From assembly GCA_910588955.1 (NCBI GenBank), contig CAJURQ010000002.1:75758-139757 (forward strand): a stretch of DNA of 64,000 nt. The letters are read 5' to 3'. Both the position numbers and the translations under genes were made by a program. This DNA is from an uncultured Lachnospiraceae bacterium (GTDB lineage: Bacteria > Bacillota > Clostridia > Lachnospirales > Lachnospiraceae). Below are positions 8,414-17,439 of this stretch, one piece after another. Every line of letters begins with the position of its first letter. Positions within the stretch are counted from its first letter, which is position 1. The notes below the pieces were generated by a model. That model saw only the letters and a list, made by a program, of their open reading frames with translations, was not told where the DNA came from and did no database searches.

Positions 8414-8442
8414 ACTATAGCACACACCTTTGTATTTTTCCA
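8414..8442 (-). promoter_or_regulatory. Predicted extended -10 promoter, minus strand
   Basis: Read on the minus strand, TGGAAA (8437-8442) is followed after 17 bp by TATAGT (8414-8419), preceded by TGC, so an extended -10 is present. The same layout and flanking bases (TGTGGAAA, TGTGC) recur at 31903-31931 before an MBOAT gene. Confidence 0.6.
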
Positions 8443-8489
8443 CATTTCCGTGTACATCCCCGCCCAAACATGGTAAACTAGACAATATA

Positions 8490-8511
8490 GCCGGGCGGCA
8501 GACTGCCCGGC
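8490..8511 (+). promoter_or_regulatory. Perfect stem-loop touching the ribosome binding site
   Basis: GCCGGGC (8490-8496) and GCCCGGC (8505-8511) form a perfect seven-pair GC-rich stem with an eight-base loop. The next bases are GCGGAGG, the ribosome binding site of the FAD oxidoreductase gene. It could stabilise the mRNA start or modulate translation. Confidence 0.6.
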
Positions 8512-8524
8512 GCGGAGGTATTGC

Positions 8525-10120
8525 ATGAAAAAAGTATTTGTGATCGGCGCAGGTCCGGCAGGTCTGACCGCCGCCTATGAACTGCTCAGACAAGATAAAA
8601 ATAAAGAATACACGGTCACGGTTCTGGAGGAATCCGACGCTATGGGCGGCATCTCCAAAACCGTCAATTATAAAGGAAACAGAATGGACATGGGCGGGCA
8701 CCGCTTTTTCTCCAAAGTGCCCGAAGTGAACGAGTGGTGGGAGCATATGCTGCCCACGCAGGGTTCGCCTACCTACGACGATATCGTGCTGCACCGCGAG
8801 ATGACGCTCTCTCCTGGCGGTCCGGATCCCGAGAAAGAGGACCGCGTGATGTTGCGCAGACACCGCGTATCACGCATCTATTTTAACCAGAAATTTTTCG
8901 ACTATCCGATTTCCCTAAAGCCAGAAACCTTTATCAACATGGGATTTCTCGCCACCATGCAGGCCGGATTCAGCTACCTTGCCTCCATGATCCACAAGCG
9001 CGAAGAAAACTCGCTGGAGGATTTTTATGTAAACCGGTTTGGCAAAAAACTCTACTCCATGTTCTTTGAAAATTACACGGAAAACTTATGGGGACGACAC
9101 CCCTCCGAGATCGCGCCCGACTGGGGCGCACAGCGTGCCAAGGGTCTTTCCGTCGCCGCCATCTTAAAGGATGTCTTCTCGAAAATGCTGCCGGGAAAGA
9201 AGAACCGGGAGGTGGAGACCTCTCTGATCGAGGAGTTCAGCTATCCGAAACTCGGTCCCGGTCAGCTCTGGGAGGTGACGGCGGAAAAGATTAAGGAACT
9301 TGGTGGAGAAGTCCTCTGCCACAGCAGGGCGGTTCGTCTCCACAAGGACGAAAACAACCGCATTACCTCCATCACCTACGAAACGCCGGAGGGCGAGGTG
9401 ACTGCGGAGGGCGATATCTTTATCTCCTCCATGCCTGTAAAAGATCTGGTGGCAGGCATAAACGACGTGCCGAAAACCGAGGCTGAGATTGCCGCAGGGC
9501 TGCCCTACCGCGACTATATGACTGTGGGACTCCTGCTGCCGAAGCTGAACCTGAAAAACAAAACCAATCTGAAAACCATAGGCAACATTGTGCCGGACTG
9601 CTGGATCTATGTGCATGACAGGACCGTCCGTCTGGGAAGGTTTCAGATCTACAACAACTGGTCGCCCTACATGGTGCGCGACTTAGAGCACACGGTATGG
9701 ATCGGGTTGGAATATTTTGTTACCGAGGGGGACAAATACTGGACCATGTCCGACGAGGACTTTGCCCGTTTTGCCATAGACGAGATCGTCAGCATGGGGC
9801 TTATCGACAAGCCCTCCGACGTGATGGACTCCCATGTGGAGCGGGTGAAAAAGGCTTACCCCGCATACTTTGACACGTACAAGGATATGGACAAGCTGAC
9901 CGCATACCTGAAATCCATCGACAATCTCTACTGCGTGGGCAGAAACGGGCAACACCGCTACAACAACATTGACCACTCCATGATGACCTCTTTTGAGACC
10001 GTAAAAAACATTTTGGGCGGTATTACCTCAAAGGATAACATCTGGAATGTCAACACGGAAAAGACCTACCACGAGGAAGTACAGAAGGAGACGCCGTCAG
10101 ACCAGATCGAGGTTGACTGA
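8525..10120 (+). CDS. NAD(P)/FAD-dependent oxidoreductase, UDP-galactopyranose-mutase/amine-oxidase-like
   Basis: The 531-residue protein opens with a Rossmann dinucleotide-binding motif, VIGAGPAGLTAAYEL (residues 6-20), followed by an acidic VLEE strand end that binds the FAD ribose. DMGGHRFFSK (about residues 57-66) and WGRHPSEIAP fit the family of protoporphyrinogen-oxidase-like and UDP-galactopyranose-mutase-like enzymes often found in polysaccharide loci. No membrane segment is seen, so it is cytoplasmic. It is the only plus-strand gene in this stretch and is convergent with the ABC permease gene at 10160. A role in making or rearranging a nucleotide sugar or lipid-linked sugar is plausible, but the substrate cannot be read from sequence. 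Confidence 0.8.
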   Translation: MKKVFVIGAGPAGLTAAYELLRQDKNKEYTVTVLEESDAMGGISKTVNYKGNRMDMGGHRFFSKVPEVNEWWEHMLPTQGSPTYDDIVLHREMTLSPGGPDPEKEDRVMLRRHRVSRIYFNQKFFDYPISLKPETFINMGFLATMQAGFSYLASMIHKREENSLEDFYVNRFGKKLYSMFFENYTENLWGRHPSEIAPDWGAQRAKGLSVAAILKDVFSKMLPGKKNREVETSLIEEFSYPKLGPGQLWEVTAEKIKELGGEVLCHSRAVRLHKDENNRITSITYETPEGEVTAEGDIFISSMPVKDLVAGINDVPKTEAEIAAGLPYRDYMTVGLLLPKLNLKNKTNLKTIGNIVPDCWIYVHDRTVRLGRFQIYNNWSPYMVRDLEHTVWIGLEYFVTEGDKYWTMSDEDFARFAIDEIVSMGLIDKPSDVMDSHVERVKKAYPAYFDTYKDMDKLTAYLKSIDNLYCVGRNGQHRYNNIDHSMMTSFETVKNILGGITSKDNIWNVNTEKTYHEEVQKETPSDQIEVD

Positions 10121-10159
10121 GTGTGCATCTGTTTCGCAGGCGCCAATAGCCAGTTCAGA

Positions 10160-11296
10160 TTACCATCTGCGGCTCTGCACCCGCTGCCATACGGCGCTTA
10201 CCAGAACAAGAACTGCCGTATAGACAGCCATCTCGTATAAGTAACGTGTGTTATGAATAGATTGCAGATAGTACCAAGGCGGGAGAAGCAGTTTTCCCGC
10301 CTTAAAATATGGCAGATTCAGAAAAACCGGGCAGAACGCCAGCATCGCCGCCAAAAGCGGCAGAAAAGTCATGCCCAGTCTCCGGGGCGTGCGGCAAATC
10401 ATACGCAGCAGATTTGCAAAGGCAAGCACGCAGACCGCAAAGACCGCGCAGCTTATCACCTCTCTTTTCCAGTCCGTAAACACCCCCGCCAGCTTGCAGG
10501 ACAACAATAGCACAGCCGCCGCATCCAGAAGAAACGCCGCGCCCGCAATATAGGAAACCGAGAGCCGTCCCGTCACGGGAACGCGCCCGTAGACGCCCTT
10601 CTCCTCATCCTGCATAAACCAGAGCGCCGCCGCCAGCCCCACAAAGGTGAACCAGACGGCAAGAATCCCCCGCAGAGGCGCCTGCACATAAGTAAAATCT
10701 TCCGTTTCCCCGGACGTCTCGTCGGGATAGACCATCTGAAACAGACTGCCCTCCACGGCAGCACCGTCGTAGACGCGGCGAAGCTCCTCGTCGGTCATCT
10801 TGGCAAGCCCCAGCTCGTCCCGCACATAACCCGCATAAACCATGTAAGAAAAAGACGGATAAATGGCGGACGACAAGATTTCCCGCCCAAGAATCAACGG
10901 CACGCTGTCCTTCCGCTCCACCACCGTCACCACGGGGCGCACCCAGCGCTTCTCCCCCAGCTCTTCCAGACGTTCCGTCAGATCTTCATCAAAAATCCAT
11001 GCCGCATCCGCCTCCCCGGTCTCCACCAGATCCCGCGCCTCCGCCTCGTCCCCGCAGGGCACATAGCGAAAAACGCCCCCGTCCTTCAAAAGCCGATCGG
11101 CAACCTCCTGTGCGGATGCATCCCCCTCCGGCAGATACAGCGCGATCACGGCGATACCGGCGGATTCTGCGGACAGCCTGCCGATGCCCGCCGCAAGCAG
11201 GGGCGCCAGACAGAGCATCAGAAGGAAACCGCCCTTTTTCAGCAGTCGTTTCTGTAACAGCATAAACCTCACCAACATTCGTCCCGGCATGTCCAT
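10160..11296 (-). CDS. ABC-2 type transporter permease, second subunit
   Basis: The product is about 378 residues with one membrane segment near the N-terminus, an extracellular domain of roughly 160 residues, and about five to six C-terminal membrane segments, the standard ABC-2 half-transporter layout. The upstream permease ends in TAATG, so ATG 11296 overlaps its stop; ATG 11290 has a better distance (eight bases) to GGAGG and may be the true start. Longer frames upstream are rejected because they lie in the preceding gene. With the ATPase and the other permease it should form an exporter; the substrate is unknown. Confidence 0.8.
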   Translation of the reverse strand: MDMPGRMLVRFMLLQKRLLKKGGFLLMLCLAPLLAAGIGRLSAESAGIAVIALYLPEGDASAQEVADRLLKDGGVFRYVPCGDEAEARDLVETGEADAAWIFDEDLTERLEELGEKRWVRPVVTVVERKDSVPLILGREILSSAIYPSFSYMVYAGYVRDELGLAKMTDEELRRVYDGAAVEGSLFQMVYPDETSGETEDFTYVQAPLRGILAVWFTFVGLAAALWFMQDEEKGVYGRVPVTGRLSVSYIAGAAFLLDAAAVLLLSCKLAGVFTDWKREVISCAVFAVCVLAFANLLRMICRTPRRLGMTFLPLLAAMLAFCPVFLNLPYFKAGKLLLPPWYYLQSIHNTRYLYEMAVYTAVLVLVSAVWQRVQSRRW

Positions 11297-12534
11297 TACC
11301 TCCCCATCCGCCTTTTCCTGAACAAAGCCGCCAAAAGCATAAACACCCCCAGCCACACAAATACCGCCGCCCACGCCGCCGCCGGAATTTTTCCCAGAGC
11401 ACCCGCCTGCGCAAAACGCGCCGCCGCGCCGGAGGGCAGGAAGTCACCCAACGCCCGCATTGTCTCCGGAAAAAAGGCGGACGGATAAAAATACCCCGAG
11501 AGATATCCCATGCCGATCCCGCAGATCAACTGCAACAGAATCCCGTTGACAATCCCGTCAGCCGCCTCGAAGAGAAAAAACTGCAGAGCCGCAAACATTG
11601 CCGCCACAGGGAAAAGAGCTGGAAGAAAAGCGAAAAAGGGCGCGGCTCCCATCCCCTCCCACTCAGGGATCGCCAAAAGTCCCCGCGCAAGCCCAAAGCC
11701 CAGCGGCAGGCACAACGTGAGAAGTCCTGCCAGCACAAGGAGCAGATATGCCAGATATTCTCCAAGAACCTGCCGGAACGCCCCCACGCCCCTCGCCTTC
11801 AAAAAGCTGTAGAGCGCAATCTTTCGATGCACAAAGAGGGCACTGTTTAAAAGCCCGGAAAGCAGAAGAAACAGTAAAACCGCCCCACAAAAATAATACA
11901 ACTCCAACGACAGCCCATCCCCGTAGCCAAGAACCTCCACCTCGCCAAATTCGCCCCTTGAGAGCACCATCTGAATCAACGCCAAATTCAGCTTGTCCGT
12001 CTCCCATCCAATCTCGTCGCCCCTGCCCTGCTCGGAAAGCACCCGCTGCATGGCGTAGATCGCGCTCTGGGAACAGGTCACAAGCATGGACGCCACATCC
12101 GTGATCTCCCCCATCACCATCGTTCCCAGCCCCTGCTGCCCCTGCATCGCGGTATAAGTGACAAATTTGTCATTTTTCCCGTACACAATGGACTCCATCA
12201 GCCCCTCGGGCACCCGCATCACCGCATAAAGCTCCCCGCGCCTAAACGCCTCATCCGCCTCCTGCTCTGACATGGGCACCAGCTCAATCATAAAGCGGGA
12301 ATCGTCCATCTCCTGCACCGCCGCAATGCCGAATCCCAGATAGGAATCCGACAGATTGCCCACCATGCCGATCCGGTATCTCGTTCCCTCCGCCGCAAAC
12401 GCGCCCTGCGCGATCAGCAGACACACAAGCGCGCCCGCGCAGAAACAGACAGCGATATCCGCCAGTATCTGCCCGGGAAGCAGTCTTGCCGCCCTCTTCA
12501 ATTGTGCCAGAAAGTACGCCGCCGTCCGCTTCAT
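11296..12534 (-). CDS. ABC-2 type transporter permease, first subunit
   Basis: The 412-residue protein has an N-terminal membrane segment (about residues 24-48), an extracellular domain of about 170 residues, and roughly six C-terminal membrane segments, like YhgE/ABC-2 permeases. It starts immediately after the stop of the ATPase gene (12535-12537) and ends overlapping the next permease, so the three genes are translationally coupled. Both permeases share the same architecture but differ in sequence, which suggests a heterodimer. The domain is rich in acidic residues. Export of a glycan, lipid or peptide is possible; genomic context favours an envelope role. Confidence 0.8.
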   Translation of the reverse strand: MKRTAAYFLAQLKRAARLLPGQILADIAVCFCAGALVCLLIAQGAFAAEGTRYRIGMVGNLSDSYLGFGIAAVQEMDDSRFMIELVPMSEQEADEAFRRGELYAVMRVPEGLMESIVYGKNDKFVTYTAMQGQQGLGTMVMGEITDVASMLVTCSQSAIYAMQRVLSEQGRGDEIGWETDKLNLALIQMVLSRGEFGEVEVLGYGDGLSLELYYFCGAVLLFLLLSGLLNSALFVHRKIALYSFLKARGVGAFRQVLGEYLAYLLLVLAGLLTLCLPLGFGLARGLLAIPEWEGMGAAPFFAFLPALFPVAAMFAALQFFLFEAADGIVNGILLQLICGIGMGYLSGYFYPSAFFPETMRALGDFLPSGAAARFAQAGALGKIPAAAWAAVFVWLGVFMLLAALFRKRRMGR

Positions 12535-13203
12535 CTACAATGCCTCCGCCAGCCTGTGAAAATCCCCGTCATACTGCCAAGGGTAGAGTATGCCGTCCTT
12601 TAATATATAACACTCGTTACATAATTCCAAATCCTGCGCGTCATGGGTCGCCATCAGCACGATGCCGCCCTCTTTTCTGTAAACATCCAGATAGTTTCGT
12701 ATCTTTTCCTTGCAGACAGGATCAAGCGCCGCCGAAGGCTCGTCGAGCACCAGAATCCCCGGATGGGAAACCACCGCGCATCCTATGGAGAGACGTTTCC
12801 TCATCCCGCCCGACATGCGGCGCACAGTCGTCTTTAAGAAACTGTCGATGCCGAGCAGCCCAAGCGCCCCCTCCGCAAGCTCCCGTTCCAGCGTCTTTCT
12901 GTCATACCACATGCGCAGGTTGTCCCACGCGCTCAGCTCCTCCATCAGCGGATCCCCCTGCGGCACATAGCCCAGTACCTTCGGAATCAGTCCGGGCTCG
13001 CGCAGCAGATCAATGTCTCGGTACAAAAAGGAGCCGCCGTCCGCCCTCCGAACGCCCGCCAAAATGGAAAGCAGCGTGGATTTCCCGCTGCCGTTGCTGC
13101 CAAGGATAGCCGCACAGCTTCCGGCACCCATTGAAAACGATATATCTGTAAGCACTTTCTTTCGGGCATATGCCTTTTTGATCCCCGCCACAGCAATTTG
13201 CAT
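12535..13203 (-). CDS. ABC transporter ATP-binding protein
   Basis: The 222-residue ATPase shows every expected motif: Walker A GSNGSGKST (residues 35-43), Q-loop YVPQGD (about 79-84), signature SGGMRKR (131-137), Walker B ILVLDEP (150-156) with D-loop SAALD, and the H-loop His in MATHD. The start at 13203 was chosen because the ABC domain begins there; longer frames overlap the 3' end of the glycosyltransferase gene at 13211. AGGA lies close upstream. It is the first gene of a coupled ATPase-permease-permease operon and probably shares transcription with the GT-C-like gene upstream. Confidence 0.93.
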   Translation of the reverse strand: MQIAVAGIKKAYARKKVLTDISFSMGAGSCAAILGSNGSGKSTLLSILAGVRRADGGSFLYRDIDLLREPGLIPKVLGYVPQGDPLMEELSAWDNLRMWYDRKTLERELAEGALGLLGIDSFLKTTVRRMSGGMRKRLSIGCAVVSHPGILVLDEPSAALDPVCKEKIRNYLDVYRKEGGIVLMATHDAQDLELCNECYILKDGILYPWQYDGDFHRLAEAL

Positions 13204-13210
13204 ATCCTGC

Positions 13211-15298
13211 CTAATCCTCCGTCCCGCGATATTCATCCTTCTTATAGTAAAGCTGCACGCTGTACCTGTCAGTCTGCCAGTCCAGAATCTGCTCATACTG
13301 GTACAATCCCCACTCTGTAATGTGAGGATAAATCTCCACATTGTCCACAATCACAAAATCCGCAATCCCCTCATGAATATACCGGTCCTGCTCTTCATTT
13401 ATTTCGGGAACATTCTCACTGATATTGGGAGCAAAGTAATACCGTTCCGCCGGCAAAACCCCGGGGAAAGTCATCATCTGCGCCCAATGATTGTGGTATA
13501 GGAGAAGCGTCCTCTCCCGCCCGTCTGCCACGCGCTCCATCTCTTTCTGAAACACGTCAAGCAGCGTAAAATTCTCGGAAAGAGGCGCGGCATCCTTGTA
13601 GTTCTGATTAAATGCAAACAGGAGAAACAGACAGGGAATTGCCGCAAAATAGGCGCAGCCCCGCCACTTCTCCAACCGTTTTATTCTCTCTGTCAAAATG
13701 CCTGCAAGAGTAACGATGCCCAATATCGCAAACACCGCCACGAGACAATAATAATACAGATACGCATGACTGACGTACGTGCTGCCCACCAGCAGGGCAA
13801 ACGCCGCTAACAGACCAAGCCTGCCCGTTATTCCCTTTATATAGCGGGATGATACCGTAAAGCCGACAATCCCTGTCAGAACCACCAGCGTGATGCCGGG
13901 ATTCGTGGTTACCGCGGTCATCACATTCTTCCCGAACACAGCCATTGTCTCCCCTATTCCCCGGACGTCCGCATACGCCAGATTCGCGTCGAAATAACTT
14001 CTCTTGAAACTGCCGATCGCATCCGCTCCGATAAAATATCCGATGACCGCCGCGCTCACAGCCAGACCGCCGCCCGCAAATGCCGCAAGCTTCCGCACAA
14101 ACCGCCTCCTGTTAAGAAGTTCCTGCCATAGCAGTATCCCCGCCAACGCCAAAAGACACACCGTCATGGTAAACTTCATCCAGAAGGACAGACCGCAGAG
14201 CACGCCAAGAGCCGCCATCCGCCGCCCCGTACATTCCTTTTGCCCTGAAAGGCAGAATAAATACTGATACAGGACAGCCGCATAGATCACCATAGTAAAC
14301 TCTTCGCAGGAACCGCCATACACAAGCAGACTTCCGTCCAGAAAAAAGAGTATGGAAATTACCGCCAGCGTCTCCGCTATCCCCTCGTCAAAATACAGTC
14401 TGGCTATCTTATAGGAAAAATATAACAGACCGGAAAGACACAGGCTCTCCAGAAGATAGACCCCGTAAAAAAAGTCGGGCGTCAGAAGATATCCTAGGGC
14501 AAATATAAAAAACACCACCGGTCCTTTATGGTCAAACATGTCCCGGTAAGGCACATAGCCATGCACAATCCCCTTGCCTATGGAATAGTAAATGCCGGCG
14601 TCGTCCCAGCGGTTGCGCGCATACAAAGGCGAGGACTCCGTGCAAAAATACAGCGCGGCAAAAGACAGCGCCAGAAAAAACACATACCGGGCAATGCTTT
14701 TTGCCTCTATTTTCAACTTCCTGTCCGCCGCAAACAGAAGAGCCGTTCCCGCGACAAGCAGACATGCCATCTGCACGGGCGCCACACAAAAAACCGGATA
14801 TAACGGCGGCATCGCCACACTTACCGCCCCCAGCAGCGCCGCCACTTCGCGGCGTCCTCTAAAGCCGGCATAGATCAACGCCGCAATCACAAGATACATC
14901 GCCAGATACGCCACAGTCCGTCCGACCGGCAGCACCTTTGTAATTCTTACGGCGTCAAACCGCTCCACATTCGTTCCCTCTTCCGTCACAGCCGTCACTC
15001 TGACGCTGTCGTTGCGAATATTGGAGGGAAGGGTTATCTCAAACGCGTTGTTTTCCACATCGCCCTGCGCCAGAATGCGCTCCTGTCCATTAACCTCATA
15101 ATACACGCGGTAAGCATCGGCAGACGCCGCTTCATCAAGGGTCACTCTGTATACACCGCGGTTTAAGCTGAAAGAAATTTCATGGGAACAGTCATAAAAG
15201 GTCCTGTCATAATACCCAATCACATTGATCCCTGCGATCACCAAAAGGAAGATCAGCACGAATAAAATACATGTAATCCGTTCTTTCACCGCTTTCAT
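13211..15298 (-). CDS. GT39-like (GT-C) membrane glycosyltransferase
   Basis: The 695-residue protein has an N-terminal membrane segment, an extracellular beta-rich domain (about residues 35-120), then around ten membrane segments and a soluble C-terminus. RWDDAGIYYSIGKGI and YRDMFDHKGPVVFF near residues 229-262 carry the acidic residues and HKGP motif of GT39/ArnT-like transferases that use polyprenyl-phosphate sugars on the outer face. The extra N-terminal domain is unusual and may bind glycan. It ends 7 bp before the ABC ATPase start and begins 31 bp after the SGNH lipoprotein gene, so one operon is likely. Confidence 0.8.
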   Translation of the reverse strand: MKAVKERITCILFVLIFLLVIAGINVIGYYDRTFYDCSHEISFSLNRGVYRVTLDEAASADAYRVYYEVNGQERILAQGDVENNAFEITLPSNIRNDSVRVTAVTEEGTNVERFDAVRITKVLPVGRTVAYLAMYLVIAALIYAGFRGRREVAALLGAVSVAMPPLYPVFCVAPVQMACLLVAGTALLFAADRKLKIEAKSIARYVFFLALSFAALYFCTESSPLYARNRWDDAGIYYSIGKGIVHGYVPYRDMFDHKGPVVFFIFALGYLLTPDFFYGVYLLESLCLSGLLYFSYKIARLYFDEGIAETLAVISILFFLDGSLLVYGGSCEEFTMVIYAAVLYQYLFCLSGQKECTGRRMAALGVLCGLSFWMKFTMTVCLLALAGILLWQELLNRRRFVRKLAAFAGGGLAVSAAVIGYFIGADAIGSFKRSYFDANLAYADVRGIGETMAVFGKNVMTAVTTNPGITLVVLTGIVGFTVSSRYIKGITGRLGLLAAFALLVGSTYVSHAYLYYYCLVAVFAILGIVTLAGILTERIKRLEKWRGCAYFAAIPCLFLLFAFNQNYKDAAPLSENFTLLDVFQKEMERVADGRERTLLLYHNHWAQMMTFPGVLPAERYYFAPNISENVPEINEEQDRYIHEGIADFVIVDNVEIYPHITEWGLYQYEQILDWQTDRYSVQLYYKKDEYRGTED

Positions 15299-15329
15299 AC
15301 CGGCACACTCCCCTCAATCCCGACTTCCG

Positions 15330-16301
15330 CTATTCGGCAAACGCCTCTTTCACCGCCGCCGCAATACACTCCATGCCCGCCGCCGTCGGATGCACCCCGT
15401 CACTTGTCATCTCATGCATGTTTTCTATGGTAACGCCGCAGTCGTTTAAGTCAATCACCGAAAGCCCTCTGTTCGCTGCAATCCGGATAATGACCTCACC
15501 ATAATCCGCAGAAGTAAACTGTGTGCCGCTGATAAATTCCACATAAGGCGTATCCGTTCCGTAATCACCCACCGGAAGCAGGGTACAGCAGTAAATTTCC
15601 GCCAACGGATAGTTTGCCTGCAGCTTATCAAGCATGAGGGTGTACGCGTCGCTGAACGTCTTTACTTCCCCCTCCTCCACAAGCTCGGTGCCGTCGTTTT
15701 CCCCCAAGGGAACTGCATTCAAAAAGTCATTGGTTCCCAAATATATGACAATCCTGTCAGGACACGCCCCCTCCGGACCTGAAAGATCGTTTGTGCGCAT
15801 CTCATTACAGCCACACTGCGGATCTTCCGTTCCCGTAGAATCTCCGGCAACGGTCGCCCCGGCGCTGGAACCGTTCACGTAGAGTGTAAGAGCCATCTCG
15901 TCCGCCACCTGCTGCCACCACGTATCCTCCACCTTTTTCACTTCGCCATAGTCCGGAAAAAAGGCGTAATACCCCACGGGATTATACCCTTGGAAGGTGG
16001 AAATGCTGTCCCCCAGAATCGAGAAGGTGCTGCCCGCCAAGCTGTCCCGCTCTGCCGCTGCCGTGCTGTCTTCTCCGCTCTGTCCCATGACTGCCGCGCT
16101 CTCCTCACCGCTCTGCTCCGTGGCTGCCGCACTGTCTTCTCCGCCCTGCCCCGCTGCTGCCACGCTCTCCTCTCCGCTCTGCTCCTTGGCTGCCGCGCTC
16201 TCCTCACCACTCTCCTGCATATTTGCGCCTGCCGCGCCGCCGCAGCCCCACAAAACCGTCAGAACCGCCGCGCAGACCATCGTCAAAACCGCTCTTCTCA
16301 T
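15330..16301 (-). CDS. SGNH/GDSL hydrolase lipoprotein with tandem repeats
   Basis: The 323-residue protein starts at 16301 with AGGGGCGG seven bases upstream. A hydrophobic signal ends in a lipobox-like LWGC with the lipidated Cys at residue 20. Residues 29-84 are a linker of about five 11- or 12-residue repeats of the type EQSGEESAAA. The catalytic domain follows: GDSIS (nucleophile Ser about 99), YLGTND, and DGVHP with Asp 301 and His 304. It looks like an active cell-surface esterase, likely removing acyl groups from a glycan. It lies 71 bp after the radical SAM gene and 31 bp before a GT-C-like gene, so it belongs to the same decoration group. Confidence 0.88.
   Translation of the reverse strand: MRRAVLTMVCAAVLTVLWGCGGAAGANMQESGEESAAAKEQSGEESVAAAGQGGEDSAAATEQSGEESAAVMGQSGEDSTAAAERDSLAGSTFSILGDSISTFQGYNPVGYYAFFPDYGEVKKVEDTWWQQVADEMALTLYVNGSSAGATVAGDSTGTEDPQCGCNEMRTNDLSGPEGACPDRIVIYLGTNDFLNAVPLGENDGTELVEEGEVKTFSDAYTLMLDKLQANYPLAEIYCCTLLPVGDYGTDTPYVEFISGTQFTSADYGEVIIRIAANRGLSVIDLNDCGVTIENMHEMTSDGVHPTAAGMECIAAAVKEAFAE
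16050..16217. repeat. Imperfect tandem repeat of about 36 bp in the SGNH lipoprotein gene
   Basis: About five imperfect copies of a unit near 36 bp encode Gln-Ser-Gly-Glu-rich repeats. Alternate copies are more alike, suggesting growth by duplication of a double unit. Length differences would keep the reading frame. Confidence 0.75.
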
Positions 16302-16372
16302 TTGTACGCCGCCCCTCATTTTTCTTTTTGCCACTATCCTCCATGTCGCAGCTTCGCTGTGACTCAAAATCC

Positions 16373-17353
16373 TCATTTTTTCTTGAACATGGACTGTCTC
16401 GCACCGTGCATTTCTCTGTGCTTCAGCACATCGTCCACCGCGTCCATCCTAAGACCCGCGTCGATAAAATCACAGTACTTGCAGAAAGGATAATTATGTC
16501 TGCCCGTGGCGATCGCTTCCCGCAGCTGCCTGTACTTCCCACTGTTCCAGCCATCCCGGAGGGACGTGTTGTTCAGATCCGCCATCTCCGTGACCTCAAA
16601 GTTATCACAGCAGCAGATTCCCAGCTTGCCGAAGGGCGTGATCCACAAATCCGTAAAAGGCATCAGACACGTCTCCTTGACGATCTTTCCCTTGGACTGC
16701 TTGTTCGGCGCACTGCCCGCACGGTTGGTCAGCACTTCTTTCAAATAACGAATCTGCACGAGAATATCCACATCCCCAAACTCGTCCGGGTGCGCCTTCA
16801 CATAGTCATGAATCACCTGCACATTGTCGTGCATCTTCATCTCCATCCCGTAATTGTTGATGATAAGCTGATCCACGTAGGGAACAATCTGTTTCACCCT
16901 GTCCACGTTTAAGAGCAGACCGTTTGTGGACATAAAGATAAAGGCGTCCGGCAGCTTTTCCCTTGCATACTTATGGAACTCCACAATGCGCGTGTCCAGC
17001 CACGGCTCATTGTTTCCGTACAATGTCAGATGCCCCTTGTAATTCCAGTCGTGAAGCTGGTCGATCACGGAATAATAGAGCGCGTCATCCATCTTCTTGT
17101 AGGGGCGCTTTTCCGCATGGATATTGGCGGTGCAGAACTCGCACGTGCTGTTGCAGCGGTTCACCGTCTCCAGATTCACCACAAGCGGGTGCGGCGCCTC
17201 CTTATAGCTCATAAAGTAATCAATATACCCTTTCTGGGATCGCCTGCGGCTGACAAACTGCAGTTTCAGATAGCTCTCGCTCGCCACCCACGGAATATAT
17301 TTTTTCGCGTTCCACCCGATCACTCCTCCGAAATTGTGTACTCTTATTGGCAT
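16373..17353 (-). CDS. Radical SAM protein with SPASM-like C-terminal cysteines
   Basis: The 326-residue protein carries CNSTCEFC (Cys 67, 71, 74), the CxxxCxxC signature that binds the 4Fe-4S cluster and S-adenosylmethionine. The stretch GNNEPWL stands where the glycine-rich SAM-binding motif occurs. A later cluster of cysteines (CLMP, GICCCDNF, FCKYC) fits a SPASM domain holding auxiliary clusters. Such enzymes modify peptides or sugars by radical chemistry. No peptide precursor is visible beside it. It is flanked by membrane glycosyltransferase-like genes, so a carbohydrate substrate is as likely as a peptide. GAAGGAG lies eight bases before the start at 17353. Confidence 0.9.
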   Translation of the reverse strand: MPIRVHNFGGVIGWNAKKYIPWVASESYLKLQFVSRRRSQKGYIDYFMSYKEAPHPLVVNLETVNRCNSTCEFCTANIHAEKRPYKKMDDALYYSVIDQLHDWNYKGHLTLYGNNEPWLDTRIVEFHKYAREKLPDAFIFMSTNGLLLNVDRVKQIVPYVDQLIINNYGMEMKMHDNVQVIHDYVKAHPDEFGDVDILVQIRYLKEVLTNRAGSAPNKQSKGKIVKETCLMPFTDLWITPFGKLGICCCDNFEVTEMADLNNTSLRDGWNSGKYRQLREAIATGRHNYPFCKYCDFIDAGLRMDAVDDVLKHREMHGARQSMFKKK

Positions 17354-17439
17354 AGTGAAATCTCCTTCTTATTTTTCGCCGTGCAAGCTCGAAAAGCCTT
17401 TGGCTTTCCTCGCTCGCGGGCTTTCACCCTATGCATCCA

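Noticed and set aside
7241..8863. 540-residue version of the DUF6077-like protein starting at 8863
   Set aside because: The extra part overlaps the divergent FAD oxidoreductase gene and its promoter; ATG 8368 has a good ribosome binding site.
12535..13350. 271-residue version of the ABC ATPase
   Set aside because: The extension overlaps the end of the glycosyltransferase gene and precedes the start of the ABC domain.
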